From Pirellulales bacterium (GTDB lineage: Bacteria > Planctomycetota > Planctomycetia > Pirellulales > JADZDJ01), in contig DATJYL010000207.1 in assembly GCA_035499655.1 (NCBI GenBank), forward strand, positions 1 through 35,335: a stretch of DNA of 35,335 nt, written 5' to 3'. Position 1 is the first letter of the stretch; every line of letters begins with the position of its first letter. Both the position numbers and the translations under genes were made by a program. Under the pieces are notes generated by a model, which was not told where the DNA came from, searched no databases, and saw only the letters and a program-made list of their open reading frames with translations. Below, one piece after another: positions 1 through 8,256 of this stretch.

Positions 1-2
1 TC

Positions 3-272
3 GCCGCCAGCATCGAAATCCAGAAATTAAATGAACGGCGCACGTTCCAGTCCGCCAACCGTCGGCTGCGATGCGTACTCATCGGAATCGCTGACAACCT
101 GGCTTGCCACTGCGATTATTACCCTGTCCAGACAGAACTAGGATCATCTGGTGGCTCTTGCTCGCCCAGGTCGAACCGACCGGCTGACCCAGATTACCAG
201 GCTTCTGTCACGCTCACCTTGGGCACTTTGGGAGCGAAAAACCGGAGAGAGGACTTTACCTCCCACCCGTGA
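3..272 (+). CDS. Possible 3' end of an unidentified gene cut by the left edge
   Basis: A reading frame is open from the first bases of the window to a TGA at 270-272, giving about 89 residues with no start inside the window. The first half (SIEIQKLNERR..., then a Cys/His-containing stretch) has protein-like composition. The second half is rich in Ser, Arg and Pro and looks less convincing. I do not recognise a family. It may be the tail of a real gene or chance open frame in a non-coding region; only sequence to the left can decide. Confidence 0.22.
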   Translation, partial: AASIEIQKLNERRTFQSANRRLRCVLIGIADNLACHCDYYPVQTELGSSGGSCSPRSNRPADPDYQASVTLTLGTLGAKNRREDFTSHP

Positions 273-543
273 GTGTACTGGATTTTGAGTCTTCGCTGAT
301 GATGTTGGGGATGATGTTGGGTTAGTGCGGCGTTGGGCGTGCGATTGTGTCGCAAGTCTTGCCTGGGTAACGGAAACGAACAAATCCACGTTGTGGTTGC
401 ATTGTAGTGCTGTGGCGACAGTGCGGGGCAATATGCTTCCCAATTTCTTCCCAATTCGGATCGCGGCGGCCGACATGACCGACGCGACTAAATTGCGATG
501 CGCTTTTGATATTGGATCCGAATCGAGCGACTTCTCAAAGTCA
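273..543. other. Non-coding stretch near the left edge
   Basis: Together with the doubtful fragment before it, this gives about 540 bases without a convincing gene. Several overlapping frames of 80-150 codons exist on both strands, but none shows a recognisable motif, a good ribosome binding site or a protein-like composition. I see no tRNA-like fold, no array and no clear terminator. Confidence 0.4.
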
Positions 544-759
544 TCAACGATTTATCAGTCGCAAACAGAAATATACGATCGAGGCGACAACGACCAACCC
601 GGCAATAATCCAATACCCGCCTGCAAACAAACCTGCCTTGGATGATAACGCTAAGCAATTGGCGCACGGCTCTGCTCGACCTGTATTCGGATTGACTAAA
701 ACAGGCGACCCACACTTTGGACATTGCCCCCAATTCTCATTTATATTTGCGGCCACCAT
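544..759 (-). CDS. Small zinc-ribbon protein with one C-terminal membrane helix
   Basis: This microprotein of about 71 residues has a double CxxC knuckle. CPKCG is followed 13 residues later by CANC, and the spacing suits a structural zinc ribbon. After it comes one strongly hydrophobic segment (YWIIAGLVVVASIVYFCL) ending in basic residues, so the ribbon probably sits in the cytoplasm on a single membrane anchor. The ATG at 759 has an AGGA 8 bases upstream and is preferred; a GTG at 825 would add 22 residues. Nothing flanks it closely on the same strand, so it is probably monocistronic. The molecular role is unknown. Confidence 0.6.
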   Translation of the reverse strand: MVAANINENWGQCPKCGSPVLVNPNTGRAEPCANCLALSSKAGLFAGGYWIIAGLVVVASIVYFCLRLINR

Positions 760-1083
760 GGTTGGATCCTGCGTTAGGAAAGCTTCAACGAACGAGCATT
801 TCCGTATCAGGTGCTCTTCACCCACTCGCGAGCTTTGTGAATGTCTTTACTCTCGAAGTAGCAAATTTTTGCTGTTGAAAGTGGCTGCAAAAATTCTACA
901 TTCCTTTCTCGATTTGCTCTCGCCAACGAGCCCCATTGCTGGAAAGTCCAGTGGATGAGAGGAAAGGCTCTTGAAAAGCTTGAGGATGTCTGCCTGCAGC
1001 GTAACGTCAGTGGAGACTTTTCAATCGACCCCCTGCAAGACGCTCACATAAAGATCCCCGACGCCTTCCGCAGCGTGGTAGTC

Positions 1084-1653
1084 CTACTTTTCATGCCGAT
1101 TCTTGCCGAACGAATCTTTCGCAGTGCCCTTGGCCTTCAGACGTCGGTTTGCCGAAATGGCAACTCCTCCCCGCAGTAGATCTCGCTTGACCGCTAACTT
1201 CCAGCACTTTTTTGCTTTCTCCAGATTTCCATTCTCAGCGAATAAATCCCCGAGTACAAGACAGAGCGTCGGGACACCTTCGAACTTTATTGCCAATTTG
1301 CTAGTGGCTCGGATCGCGTCGTCGCGAAAGCCAACTTTGTGAAAGACAAAGGCGGTATGCAGTTCCTCTGCAACTGGTTTTGATTCGCCGCTAAACGCCG
1401 CTTCAAGGATCTCGGAGCAAGCAGCGAAATGCTCCAAGCTTGCTTCACACTGGGCCAACATAATTTTCGCGCGGGGGCCACGATCAGTTGTCTTTGCCAG
1501 CGTCTCAAAAATGTGCCGAGCTTCGTGCAGCCGCCCAGCCTCAAATAACGCATCGCCCAAAGCAAAGGCGCGCGGAAAATCCAAGGTCAGCTTTTTGTCT
1601 CTGACCTCAAACGTATAACATTGAGTCGACTGATTCGGTTGTAAGTCACTCAT
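1084..1653 (-). CDS. TPR-like repeat protein
   Basis: A soluble protein of 189 residues with a largely helical pattern and repeated TPR-type signatures: ALGDALFEAGRLHEARHIFE near residue 31, then AKIMLAQCEASLEHFAACSEIL, then CLVLGDLFAENGNLEKAKKCW around residue 135. TPR units are protein-interaction scaffolds and do not indicate a reaction. There is no signal peptide or membrane segment. The start has a GAGG 5 bases upstream of the ATG. It lies only 13 bp downstream of the YbhB-like gene on the same strand, so the two probably share a transcript. The partner protein is not evident from the context. Confidence 0.75.
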   Translation of the reverse strand: MSDLQPNQSTQCYTFEVRDKKLTLDFPRAFALGDALFEAGRLHEARHIFETLAKTTDRGPRAKIMLAQCEASLEHFAACSEILEAAFSGESKPVAEELHTAFVFHKVGFRDDAIRATSKLAIKFEGVPTLCLVLGDLFAENGNLEKAKKCWKLAVKRDLLRGGVAISANRRLKAKGTAKDSFGKNRHEK

Positions 1654-1666
1654 GTCAGCCTCAGAC

Positions 1667-2140
1667 TTAGCGATGGCTGCGGGCGTGCCCGAAGCAGCCC
1701 ATTAACTCGGCGGTTCCTACGATGTGGGGTCGCATGGCACTTTCAACTTGTTTCCGACTGGCGCCTGCGGGAAGCTTGAGCGATTCTACGTCCAGGGCAA
1801 ACAGGTGGAAAAAGTAACGATGGCGACCCTGATTTTGAGGCGCGCGAGGTCCACTGTATCCCACGTTTTGAAAGTCATTGCTGCCAGCGATACCAATCGT
1901 GCGGTCATTAAAGGGGAGTTCGCGAACTTCGGCAGGAATATCGAACAAAATCCAATGAGTGAAATGTCCCTTGGCAATGTCAGGGTCATCCATGATGAGA
2001 GCGAAGCTTTGCGAACTTCCAGGCGGACAATGCCAAGCCAAAAATGGGGAATAATCGCTCCCCTCGCTCGTATTGATTGTGGGAATTAAATCGCCCTTTA
2101 CGAAAGCTGGACTGGAAAGGGTAAATTGCTCTCTGATCAT
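1667..2140 (-). CDS. YbhB/YbcL family Raf-kinase-inhibitor-like (PEBP) protein
   Basis: At 157 residues this is the usual size of bacterial YbhB/YbcL proteins. It shows the PEBP family signatures: LIMDDPDIAKGHFTHWI (the D-P-D and T-H-W ligand-pocket motif) near residues 48-64, and the GYSGPRAPQ...H-R-Y-F-F segment around residues 93-110. The family binds phosphate or phosphatidylethanolamine-like anions in a small pocket; its bacterial physiological role is poorly defined. No signal peptide is present, so it is probably cytoplasmic. It is the first gene of a likely two-gene unit with the TPR protein that follows at a 13-bp gap. Confidence 0.9.
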   Translation of the reverse strand: MIREQFTLSSPAFVKGDLIPTINTSEGSDYSPFLAWHCPPGSSQSFALIMDDPDIAKGHFTHWILFDIPAEVRELPFNDRTIGIAGSNDFQNVGYSGPRAPQNQGRHRYFFHLFALDVESLKLPAGASRKQVESAMRPHIVGTAELMGCFGHARSHR

Positions 2141-2237
2141 GATGGCCTAGGACCTTCTGCCCAACATAGTACGATTGCGTCGTGCAATCTAAAGGTTTAT
2201 TGAGGTCATGTGCCGTATGAACTTAATTCTGTTCCGG

Positions 2238-2580
2238 TTACTCCTCCGGTTCGTCCTGGAATGCCAAAACTCGACGACACTCATTAGCACAATTGTGGCA
2301 AGCGCTGACACAATTTCGAACCTGCATGGAATGGTACTGTTCGCACTCACTGGCACAGGCATCGCAGATTAGCGCACACAAACCGCAAACTTCCCGGGCA
2401 AACATTGAATCGCGTTTGACAAATCCAGCGGTCGTCCGGCAAAACTGAGCGCAATTGGCCGCTAATCGGCGACACATGGCTTGTTCCGGCATTATTCCGT
2501 TCGTCGGACGCTTGGTTCTCACTGCATGGCAAGCGTCTGCACAGCAATGGCAGGCTTCAACGCAAGATGTAAATTTCATG
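2238..2580 (-). CDS. Cys-rich four-helix-bundle copper-storage-like protein (Csp/DUF326)
   Basis: A protein of about 113 residues with 17 cysteines, arranged in repeated CxxxC and CxxC helical patterns (SCVEACHCCADACH, then CGLCALICDACASEC, then CVSACHNCANEC). This is the layout of Csp copper-storage proteins (DUF326), which line a four-helix bundle with thiolates holding many Cu(I) ions. There is no Tat or Sec signal, so it would be the cytosolic Csp3-like type. The ATG at 2580 has GGGGA 8 bases upstream; the in-frame GTG at 2585 is too close to that site. Its neighbours are stress-related genes, but no copper ATPase or chaperone is in the window. Confidence 0.88.
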
Positions 2581-2639
2581 ATCACGATCCCCGTAAACCA
2601 TTGCGACTCAATAAAACCGAAGCAGTTCCTTGCTTAAAT

Positions 2640-3200
2640 TTAATTGCTTTTGATTCTTTGCACTTTTGGCGCTGCGCTATTGTTATGTTTCTGCAATGTG
2701 TGTAATGCCGTTAACGCTGCGGGCGGAACCGACACTGCCGGCTCAAAACCGTTAAACAATGCCAACAGCGGCAATAGATATTCGCCTCCCATTCGATGAG
2801 CGAAGTGCGACAACACATGATGTGCACTATCTCGTACCCAAATGGAGTTGCCATGGGAAAGCAGCGCTAGCAAAGTCTGCTCCAACCCTTTCGCTCCCAG
2901 TCGAACGAGCCCTTGTGAGGCGACCCACCGGACATCATGATTCTCATCGTCCATGACTTCGGCGAGCGCGTTAGCCGCATTTACATCTCGAATTTGCGAC
3001 AGTGCTTTTGCAGCTTCCCACCGCGCGTGAACGATGGGAGACTTCAACTCACGGATCAGTGGGACTATTGCTTCCCGGCCGAGAATTGTCAGTTTATTTC
3101 GTGCTCGCTCACGTTCGAGAGGATTGTCGCTCCGCAATGCAACGAACAAATCTTGTATGTCTGGCGGACTGCCCTCAAGAACTTTCTCCACTGCACTCAT
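2640..3200 (-). CDS. HEAT-repeat protein
   Basis: A 186-residue protein with three to four HEAT or PBS-lyase-type helical repeats: LIRELKSPIVHARWEAAKAL near residue 50, ALAEVMDDENHDVRWVASQGL near residue 78, and LLALLSHGNSIWVRDSAHHVL near residue 110. The D-V-R-W-x-A consensus is typical of bacterial HEAT-like repeats. Such repeats form a protein-binding solenoid; no catalytic motif is present and there is no signal peptide. The AAGGAG 8 bases before the ATG supports the start. It lies 59 bp upstream of the Cys-rich protein on the same strand, so they may be co-transcribed. Confidence 0.82.
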   Translation of the reverse strand: MSAVEKVLEGSPPDIQDLFVALRSDNPLERERARNKLTILGREAIVPLIRELKSPIVHARWEAAKALSQIRDVNAANALAEVMDDENHDVRWVASQGLVRLGAKGLEQTLLALLSHGNSIWVRDSAHHVLSHFAHRMGGEYLLPLLALFNGFEPAVSVPPAALTALHTLQKHNNSAAPKVQRIKSN

Positions 3201-3526
3201 TTGAAGTCTCCTTCTAGGAGTTCATGACTCGTTTCACGGCCACTATTCTCTATACGCTCTAAGAGGCTGGTCAGGTCGTGAATCTGAACTTGGGACGCGA
3301 CGTTGATCACAATTCCAGTGGCATAGCGGACTATGTAAGAGATTCCCTGAATCTGACGTCAGAAATTATCCGCGATGGAAAAAATGGGTACACATTGTGA
3401 AAGAACTAAAGCAGGCTTTATTGACCGAGCCCGAATTATAAAACTTCAAGTCCATATAATTGTGTGGCTGGTCGTTAGCAAAACGCCAAAGCAGTTCTCT
3501 GCGTTGCAATCCAAGGGAGGTGTACC
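3201..3526. promoter_or_regulatory. Divergent intergenic region
   Basis: This stretch of 326 bases separates the minus-strand HEAT gene from the plus-strand SpoIIAA-like gene and must carry both promoters. It is more A+T-rich than the genes. I see TTGACC at 3421-3426, but no -10 hexamer at correct spacing, and no clear operator, riboswitch or terminator. A short open frame from 3375 has no recognisable features. Confidence 0.4.
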
Positions 3527-3910
3527 ATGTCAGTTGAAGTTTGCGAAATCAAGGAAGACAAAGCGATTGAGGTAGATTTAAGCGACAAGCTCACGAAGGA
3601 AGACTACGGTCATTTCCTTCCAGCTGTTGAGGCAGCGATCCAACGGCACGGCAAAATACGAATGCTAGTCGTGATGCGCGATTTTCACGGTTGGACGGCG
3701 GGCGCATTATGGGAAGACATTAAATTTGATTTTCGCCATTTCCGCGACATCGAGCGCTTGGCACTAGTCGGTCAAAATCGTTGGGAAGCGGGCATGGCCG
3801 TGTTTTGCAAACCATTTACCACTGCAAAGATCAAATATTTTGATCTCACGGCGATCGAAGAGGCAAAACAGTGGATTGGCGACGGCTTAAAGGCTTCGGT
3901 GACGCACTAA
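3527..3910 (+). CDS. SpoIIAA-like (STAS-superfamily) protein
   Basis: A 127-residue protein that fits the SpoIIAA-like family (PF11964). It has an N-terminal strand with the family-type phrase VDLSDKLTKEDYGHFLP, then a helix, then the strand IRMLVVMRDFHGWTAGALWEDIKFD around residues 44-68, and a final AKIKYFDLTAIEEAKQWI segment. Family members are small STAS-fold proteins of unclear role, sometimes linked to membranes or stress, without the serine phosphorylation loop of true anti-anti-sigma factors. The AGGGAGG 6 bases before the ATG is near ideal and fixes the start. It is convergent with the response-regulator gene that follows. Confidence 0.85.
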   Translation: MSVEVCEIKEDKAIEVDLSDKLTKEDYGHFLPAVEAAIQRHGKIRMLVVMRDFHGWTAGALWEDIKFDFRHFRDIERLALVGQNRWEAGMAVFCKPFTTAKIKYFDLTAIEEAKQWIGDGLKASVTH

Positions 3911-3918
3911 ACTTACGT

Positions 3919-4605
3919 CTAAGATATCGTCGAGCTACTTCGCTCTAAAACCCATCGGACCGCACGCTGGATCAACTCCGGAATGGTTTCCGTTCCGAGT
4001 TTTTCTTTGATGCGTGATCGGTATGTGTCGACGGTTTTGCGACTCACGTGCATTTTGTTAGCAATGGCATCGGTGGTGAGCCCTTGCCCCATTAATTCAA
4101 AAGCTTGTAGTTCTCGATTGGAAAGCTGCTCGATTGGCGATCGGCTTTTTACCTGGTCGCCAACGACGGCATGTAGAATCTCGTTCGCGACCTCGCCGCT
4201 GACGTAGACCTTGCCTGACAGTACCGTGCGAATTGCCTCCAATACATGTTGAGTTGGTTGTGCCTTATTTAGATAACCATGTGCGCCAGCCCGTAAAGCA
4301 CGCTCTGCATAGATATTCTCCGGGTACATCGACCACACAAGTATGCGCACGTCTGGATTTCGATGTTTAATACGCTGGATCAAATCGACGCCATTACAGT
4401 TCTTTAATGAAATATCGATAATCGCCACGTTCGGGTGAGTTGTCTCAAGCACGCTCAATGCGCCAGTGATATCTACCGCCTCGCCGCAGATCTCCAAATC
4501 AGGCTGCGTCGATATCTGGATCGCCAGACCTTCGCGGACAATGGGATGGTCATCCACGATCAAAATTCTCGCAGCCGCAGTGGCTGTGTTCTGCAGATTC
4601 GCCAT
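3919..4605 (-). CDS. NarL/FixJ-type response regulator (receiver + LuxR HTH)
   Basis: A 228-residue regulator. The N-terminal receiver has the acidic pair D18-D19 (ILIVDDHP), the phospho-acceptor D64 (VAIIDISL) and the conserved Lys in GYLNKAQP. The C-terminal LuxR-type helix-turn-helix reads LSNRELQAFELMGQGLTTDA...VSRKTVDTYRSRIKEKLG. Phosphorylation by the partner kinase would promote DNA binding. The ATG at 4605 has GAGG about 5 bases upstream; a GTG at 4611 is too close to that site. The gene begins inside the 3' end of the kinase gene (about 56 bp overlap in another frame), which indicates translational coupling and a cognate pair. The target genes are unknown. Confidence 0.95.
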   Translation of the reverse strand: MANLQNTATAAARILIVDDHPIVREGLAIQISTQPDLEICGEAVDITGALSVLETTHPNVAIIDISLKNCNGVDLIQRIKHRNPDVRILVWSMYPENIYAERALRAGAHGYLNKAQPTQHVLEAIRTVLSGKVYVSGEVANEILHAVVGDQVKSRSPIEQLSNRELQAFELMGQGLTTDAIANKMHVSRKTVDTYRSRIKEKLGTETIPELIQRAVRWVLERSSSTIS

Positions 4606-5968
4606 TGGCACCTCGCTTGTTTGTTAACGTACATGTCACGCATGCGCCACCCGCCGCAGATTGACAGACATTGAGGGTGGCGCCGATTTGCTGTGCACGG
4701 TATCGCATGATGTGCAGTCCCATGCCGTCTCCGGTCATGGATCGGTTCGGATCAAATCCCAGCCCATCGTCTTGAATGGTCAATGAAAGCCCCCTGTTGG
4801 TGCGATGGAGACCCAGTTTAATGCAGCTCGGATGTCCGTGACGTAAAGAATTGGTGAGTGCTTCTTGCGCGATTCGGTAAAGATGCGTTGCTGCCTCGCG
4901 CTCCAGTGGTTGCACTGGCTCTGGACAGTCAAAGCATATTTCGATGCCCGCGTGTTGTCTGGTGTTCGTTACTAGTTCATCCAGCGCAGACCACAGTCCC
5001 AAGGTTTCGACCTGAATTGGCTCGAGACCATGTGATAGATTCCGGACTTGCTGGCGAATCCGATTCAGCCCGGCTGTAAGCCTGGCAACAATGCGCTGTT
5101 GCACTGCCGTTTTAGGAAGACTTTGCTCCAATGCGTTTGCCATCAGGCCGAGGCCTGTCAATTCCTGCCCCACGCTGTCGTGTAATTCGTGGCTGATGCG
5201 CCGTTGTTCTTCGTCGGAAATTTCCAGCACTTCGCGCTCCAAATCCTTGCGGCGTGTAATGTCGAATGAAACACCGAGGAAGCGTAAGGCTCGGCCATCT
5301 GGGCCATACAAATACCGCCCGACCACCGCAAGCCAAGTCGTACTGCCGTTGTCGGCACGGTGAATGCGGTACTCGGTGCTGAACAGCGAACGATTTTGGC
5401 ATGCTTTGTCCTGCTCGTTCAGAACGCGCTCAACATCGTGGGGGTGCAGTAGGGACTGCCACATTTCCACGGAGGCTTCTCCGCCGACTTTTGGCTGATA
5501 CCCCAGCATTCTGAAATGCGTATCGGACCAAATCGTCTTATGGGTCTCCAGGTTTCGATCCCATGTTCCCATTCCCGCACCTTCCATAGCTAAACGGAGC
5601 CGCTCTTCACTTTCGGCAAGATGCAGGTTTTTCTGGGCAATTTCCTCGGCACGCTTAACAACGGTCACTCCGGCGAAAGCAGTCAACCAAAGCGCGGTCA
5701 GACCCATCGCCATATTGCCGAGGGCAAATAGAAATGGCGTGCGTGGATGTGGCAGCATTGCGTCGCCGACAATGAGGATCGAACACACGCCAGCAGTAAG
5801 GGTGACGAGACGCGCTGAGTTAAACCATACCGGCACAAGAATTACCGGTAAGTATAGAACCCATACGTCCAGCACCAGGGGCGTGGCAAAATCTGTCACG
5901 GCCACCGCACCAATGTAGGCTGCGGCAGCCGCCAGAATGAGGTTTCGCGGTTTATGCTTAACAGGCAT
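4550..5968 (-). CDS. PAS-domain sensor histidine kinase, HisKA_3 (NarX/DegS) type
   Basis: A membrane kinase. The N-terminus has about four hydrophobic segments (LILAAAAAYIGAVAV through MGLTALWLTAFAGVTVV). Next come a short coiled linker and a PAS domain with PAC ending (MGTWDRNLETH ... YGPDGRALRFLGVSFDITRR), a HisKA_3 dimerisation domain with the phospho-acceptor His in SHELHDSVGQ, and a HATPase_c domain with an N-box (AQEALTNSLRHG) and G-box (DDGLGFDP). It would autophosphorylate and pass phosphate to the overlapping response-regulator gene. The start is uncertain: the ATG at 5968 lies just before the first membrane helix, and a GTG at 6043 would add 25 residues; neither has a strong ribosome binding site. 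Confidence 0.93.
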   Translation of the reverse strand: MPVKHKPRNLILAAAAAYIGAVAVTDFATPLVLDVWVLYLPVILVPVWFNSARLVTLTAGVCSILIVGDAMLPHPRTPFLFALGNMAMGLTALWLTAFAGVTVVKRAEEIAQKNLHLAESEERLRLAMEGAGMGTWDRNLETHKTIWSDTHFRMLGYQPKVGGEASVEMWQSLLHPHDVERVLNEQDKACQNRSLFSTEYRIHRADNGSTTWLAVVGRYLYGPDGRALRFLGVSFDITRRKDLEREVLEISDEEQRRISHELHDSVGQELTGLGLMANALEQSLPKTAVQQRIVARLTAGLNRIRQQVRNLSHGLEPIQVETLGLWSALDELVTNTRQHAGIEICFDCPEPVQPLEREAATHLYRIAQEALTNSLRHGHPSCIKLGLHRTNRGLSLTIQDDGLGFDPNRSMTGDGMGLHIMRYRAQQIGATLNVCQSAAGGACVTCTLTNKRGANGESAEHSHCGCENFDRG

Positions 5969-6290
5969 CTTCGTGAGAACTGCCCCCACAATTGCTTGGT
6001 GATCAAAGGGGCGCAGGAAGGTCAGCGCAAACTTCTTCTGCACGAATTATAGCGAATTGTGCGCCAAAACTAATAACGGCGTCAGCATATCGCAGTAATC
6101 TCAGACTTTTCCCTACAAAGCTACTTTCGACGATTCTGACATAAGTTCGCGAATTCTTCCGATTGAGGCCATTCGCCGCCAACCTAACAATGATTTTGGC
6201 GGCCTGATGATGTTGAAGGAATCAATTTGGGTAGGCCAGGCGTTTGGCCTCCGTATCTGAGTGTTTACCAGGCTGCCAAGGAGGATTGAG

Positions 6291-6515
6291 ATGTTGGTTT
6301 TGACAAGAAAGGTCGGAGAAAAGATCGTCGTTGGAAATCGAATCGTCGTCGAGGTGCTTAGAACAAAAGGCGGGCGAGTGAGATTGGGCATTGACGCGCC
6401 ACGCGAAGTTTGTGTTTACCGAGATGAGATTCGCGATCGTTTTAAGGCAGCCCAGCCTCAAGCGAAACTAAATCCACGTCCCAACCGATCAAGATTTTTT
6501 CCAGAGTTTGCCTGA
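6291..6515 (+). CDS. csrA: Carbon storage regulator CsrA (RsmA)
   Basis: A 74-residue CsrA. The N-terminus MLVLTRKVGEKIVVGN is the family hallmark, and GGRVRLGIDAPREVCVYRDEI carries the conserved GIxAP and R-x-E positions. The core is about 50 residues; the remaining tail, rich in Pro, Arg and Asn, is longer than usual and probably disordered. CsrA dimers bind GGA motifs in mRNA leaders and repress or stabilise translation. AAGGAGG at 6278-6284 lies 6 bases before this ATG, so the GTG at 6261 is not the start. No fliW or flagellin gene is nearby; instead the next gene is a small heat-shock protein 59 bp downstream. Confidence 0.96.
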   Translation: MLVLTRKVGEKIVVGNRIVVEVLRTKGGRVRLGIDAPREVCVYRDEIRDRFKAAQPQAKLNPRPNRSRFFPEFA

Positions 6516-6574
6516 AATCCGGAATTGAAGATAGAGACCCACCAACTGCCTAGACAGAGAAAAGGAGCATTAAA

Positions 6575-7042
6575 ATGTCAACTGCAATCGCTGCACGCGA
6601 GCCTCGTCGTATTCGGCCATGGCTTCGACGAGGGCCACTGTTTTCATTGCGCGAAGAAATTGACGATCTATTCTCAAATTTCTTGAGCGAGGCCAGTGAT
6701 AGTTGGCCAAACGGGTCAGCACTGCCGCCGCTGGATTTAACCGAAACCGATTCAAGCGTCGAAGTCCGCCTCGATGTGCCGGGCATTAAACCCGGGGAAC
6801 TTGATATCCAGCTGACCGGCAACACACTCAGCATTAGCGGCGAAAGAAAAGAGGAGTTTGAAGACAAAGGCCGCACTGTGTACCGATCCGAACGGCGGAT
6901 CGGTTCATTCTCACGCTCGATTACTTTGCCATGTGCCGTAAAGGAAGATCATGTCGACGCTCAATACCGCGACGGTGTACTCACGATCACACTCCAAAAA
7001 ACCGAGGAATCCAAAACTCGTAAAATCAAAATTCGAACATAA
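6575..7042 (+). CDS. Small heat-shock protein, Hsp20 family
   Basis: A 155-residue ATP-independent chaperone that holds unfolding proteins. The N-terminal arm (residues 1-45) is Arg-rich. It is followed by an alpha-crystallin domain from about residue 48: PLDLTETDSSVEVRLDVPG, then LDIQLTGNTLSISGERKEE, then a C-terminal strand DAQYRDGVLTITLQK containing the conserved GVLTI motif. An I-K-I motif near the end (KIKIRT) suits oligomer contacts. The AAAGGAG at 6561-6567 supports the start. A hairpin just after the stop suggests the unit csrA-hsp20 ends here. Confidence 0.96.
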   Translation: MSTAIAAREPRRIRPWLRRGPLFSLREEIDDLFSNFLSEASDSWPNGSALPPLDLTETDSSVEVRLDVPGIKPGELDIQLTGNTLSISGERKEEFEDKGRTVYRSERRIGSFSRSITLPCAVKEDHVDAQYRDGVLTITLQKTEESKTRKIKIRT

Positions 7043-7070
7043 GACGGACTCAGTTATCCGTCATTTATTT
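7043..7070 (+). terminator. Probable rho-independent terminator after hsp20
   Basis: GACGGA (7043-7048) pairs with TCCGTC (7057-7062) around an 8-base loop and is followed by the T-rich tail ATTTATTT. The stem is only 6 bp, so strength is uncertain. Confidence 0.5.
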
Positions 7071-7280
7071 CAACCCAAGCCGCATCGACGACCGACAGAC
7101 TCTTCCTTATAGGAAGCATCTGCATCCTAAAACCCTTATTGCAATTTAGAAATTGGAGGTGTTGTCACGGCAAACATGACGGCAGAATCGGGGAAAATAA
7201 GAACGAGCGCAAATTATGTTTATCTTTCGCTCAGCGTGAGCAGAGAATTGAGGCTTGAAATTATGAAAGGAGACTTGGTC

Positions 7281-8123
7281 ATGCGACGGCAAATGATAAC
7301 TTTGTTGGCGGTCGCCGGGTTAGTCGGTGTGGTAGGAGTGATTCTTGCGGCTGACAAAAGTACGTCCAAAAGTACGCCGCCCTTAAAAATGGTGGCGGCG
7401 AACTCAACGATGAAAACGGGCGCCAAAACACAAGCCTATTTGGGAATCGGCGTTGCCTCTTTGCCGCAGGCACTCGTGAGCCAGCTGCCTAGCGTACTGG
7501 GAGAAGGATTTGGACTGCTCGTTGCTAGCGTAGCTCCTGGCTCTCCTGCGGAAAAGGCGGGATTGAAGGCAGACGATGTGCTCATCACGTATGACGACCA
7601 ACGGCTATATTCGCCTGAACAGTTCGTCAAATTGGTGCGGTACGATAAACCGGAACGGCAAGTCAAATTGGGCGTTGTGCACGATGGCAAATCGGAGGAC
7701 CTTAAAGTCGATTTAGGCGAGCACTCGCCCGAGGCTAGCGAATCGCCGCAATCAATGGGAATGCATTGGCCAATGTCGATGCATGCCCAGCGACCGATGA
7801 CGGCAGAAGATGAGGAAGCCAGTTGGAACAGCTTCGATTCTTTGTCGCTATCGCGCACTAGCAAGGATCAATTCAAAGCGGAAATCAAATACCGCGACGA
7901 TAAAGGTAAGCTCGAAACCAAAGACTTCCAAGGATCGCGTGAACAAATTCGCAAGGATATTGACGCCGAGAAGGATTTGCCTACCAACGAGCGCGATCAA
8001 TTGCTGCGGGCCATCTCCTTGGCGCGGAATCCCTGGGAAGCCGATTTTCCATATGTCGAATTCATCCCGAATAATGGAATCTTTTGGGATTTCTTCGAAC
8101 CGGCACAACAGTCCAACCACTGA
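7281..8123 (+). CDS. Secreted or periplasmic PDZ-domain protein
   Basis: A 280-residue protein with a signal peptide or N-terminal anchor (MRRQMITLLAVAGLVGVVGV, then ILAAD). A PDZ domain of HtrA type follows at about residues 50-145: AYLGIGVASLP, GLLVASVAPGSPAEKAGLKADD, and VLITYDDQRL. There is no protease domain. The C-terminal half is acidic and charged, with unknown fold. The ATG at 7281 with AAAGGAG at 7266-7272 precedes the signal sequence directly, so the longer frame from 7176 is not the likely start. It may sense or bind misfolded envelope proteins. The site-2-type metalloprotease encoded next is a plausible functional partner (inference from context only). Confidence 0.85.
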   Translation: MRRQMITLLAVAGLVGVVGVILAADKSTSKSTPPLKMVAANSTMKTGAKTQAYLGIGVASLPQALVSQLPSVLGEGFGLLVASVAPGSPAEKAGLKADDVLITYDDQRLYSPEQFVKLVRYDKPERQVKLGVVHDGKSEDLKVDLGEHSPEASESPQSMGMHWPMSMHAQRPMTAEDEEASWNSFDSLSLSRTSKDQFKAEIKYRDDKGKLETKDFQGSREQIRKDIDAEKDLPTNERDQLLRAISLARNPWEADFPYVEFIPNNGIFWDFFEPAQQSNH

Positions 8124-8130
8124 CGCGCGG

Positions 8131-8185
8131 GGCAGCCCCCGGTGGTTGGTACATCAACCGGGAACGTCTCCGGCCGGGGGCTGCC
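8131..8185. terminator. Strong inverted repeat between the PDZ and protease genes
   Basis: GGCAGCCCCCGG (8131-8142) and CCGGGGGCTGCC (8174-8185) are a perfect 12-bp inverted repeat, with a smaller GGTTG/CAACC pair inside. It starts 7 bases after the PDZ stop codon. No U-run follows, so it could be a terminator, an mRNA-stabilising hairpin or a dispersed palindromic repeat. Confidence 0.6.
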
Positions 8186-8256
8186 GTTTATACTCGATGA
8201 GCTTCAATCTTGAAAATCGACTAAATTGTTAGTGCGGGATCAAACACAGGTGAGCC

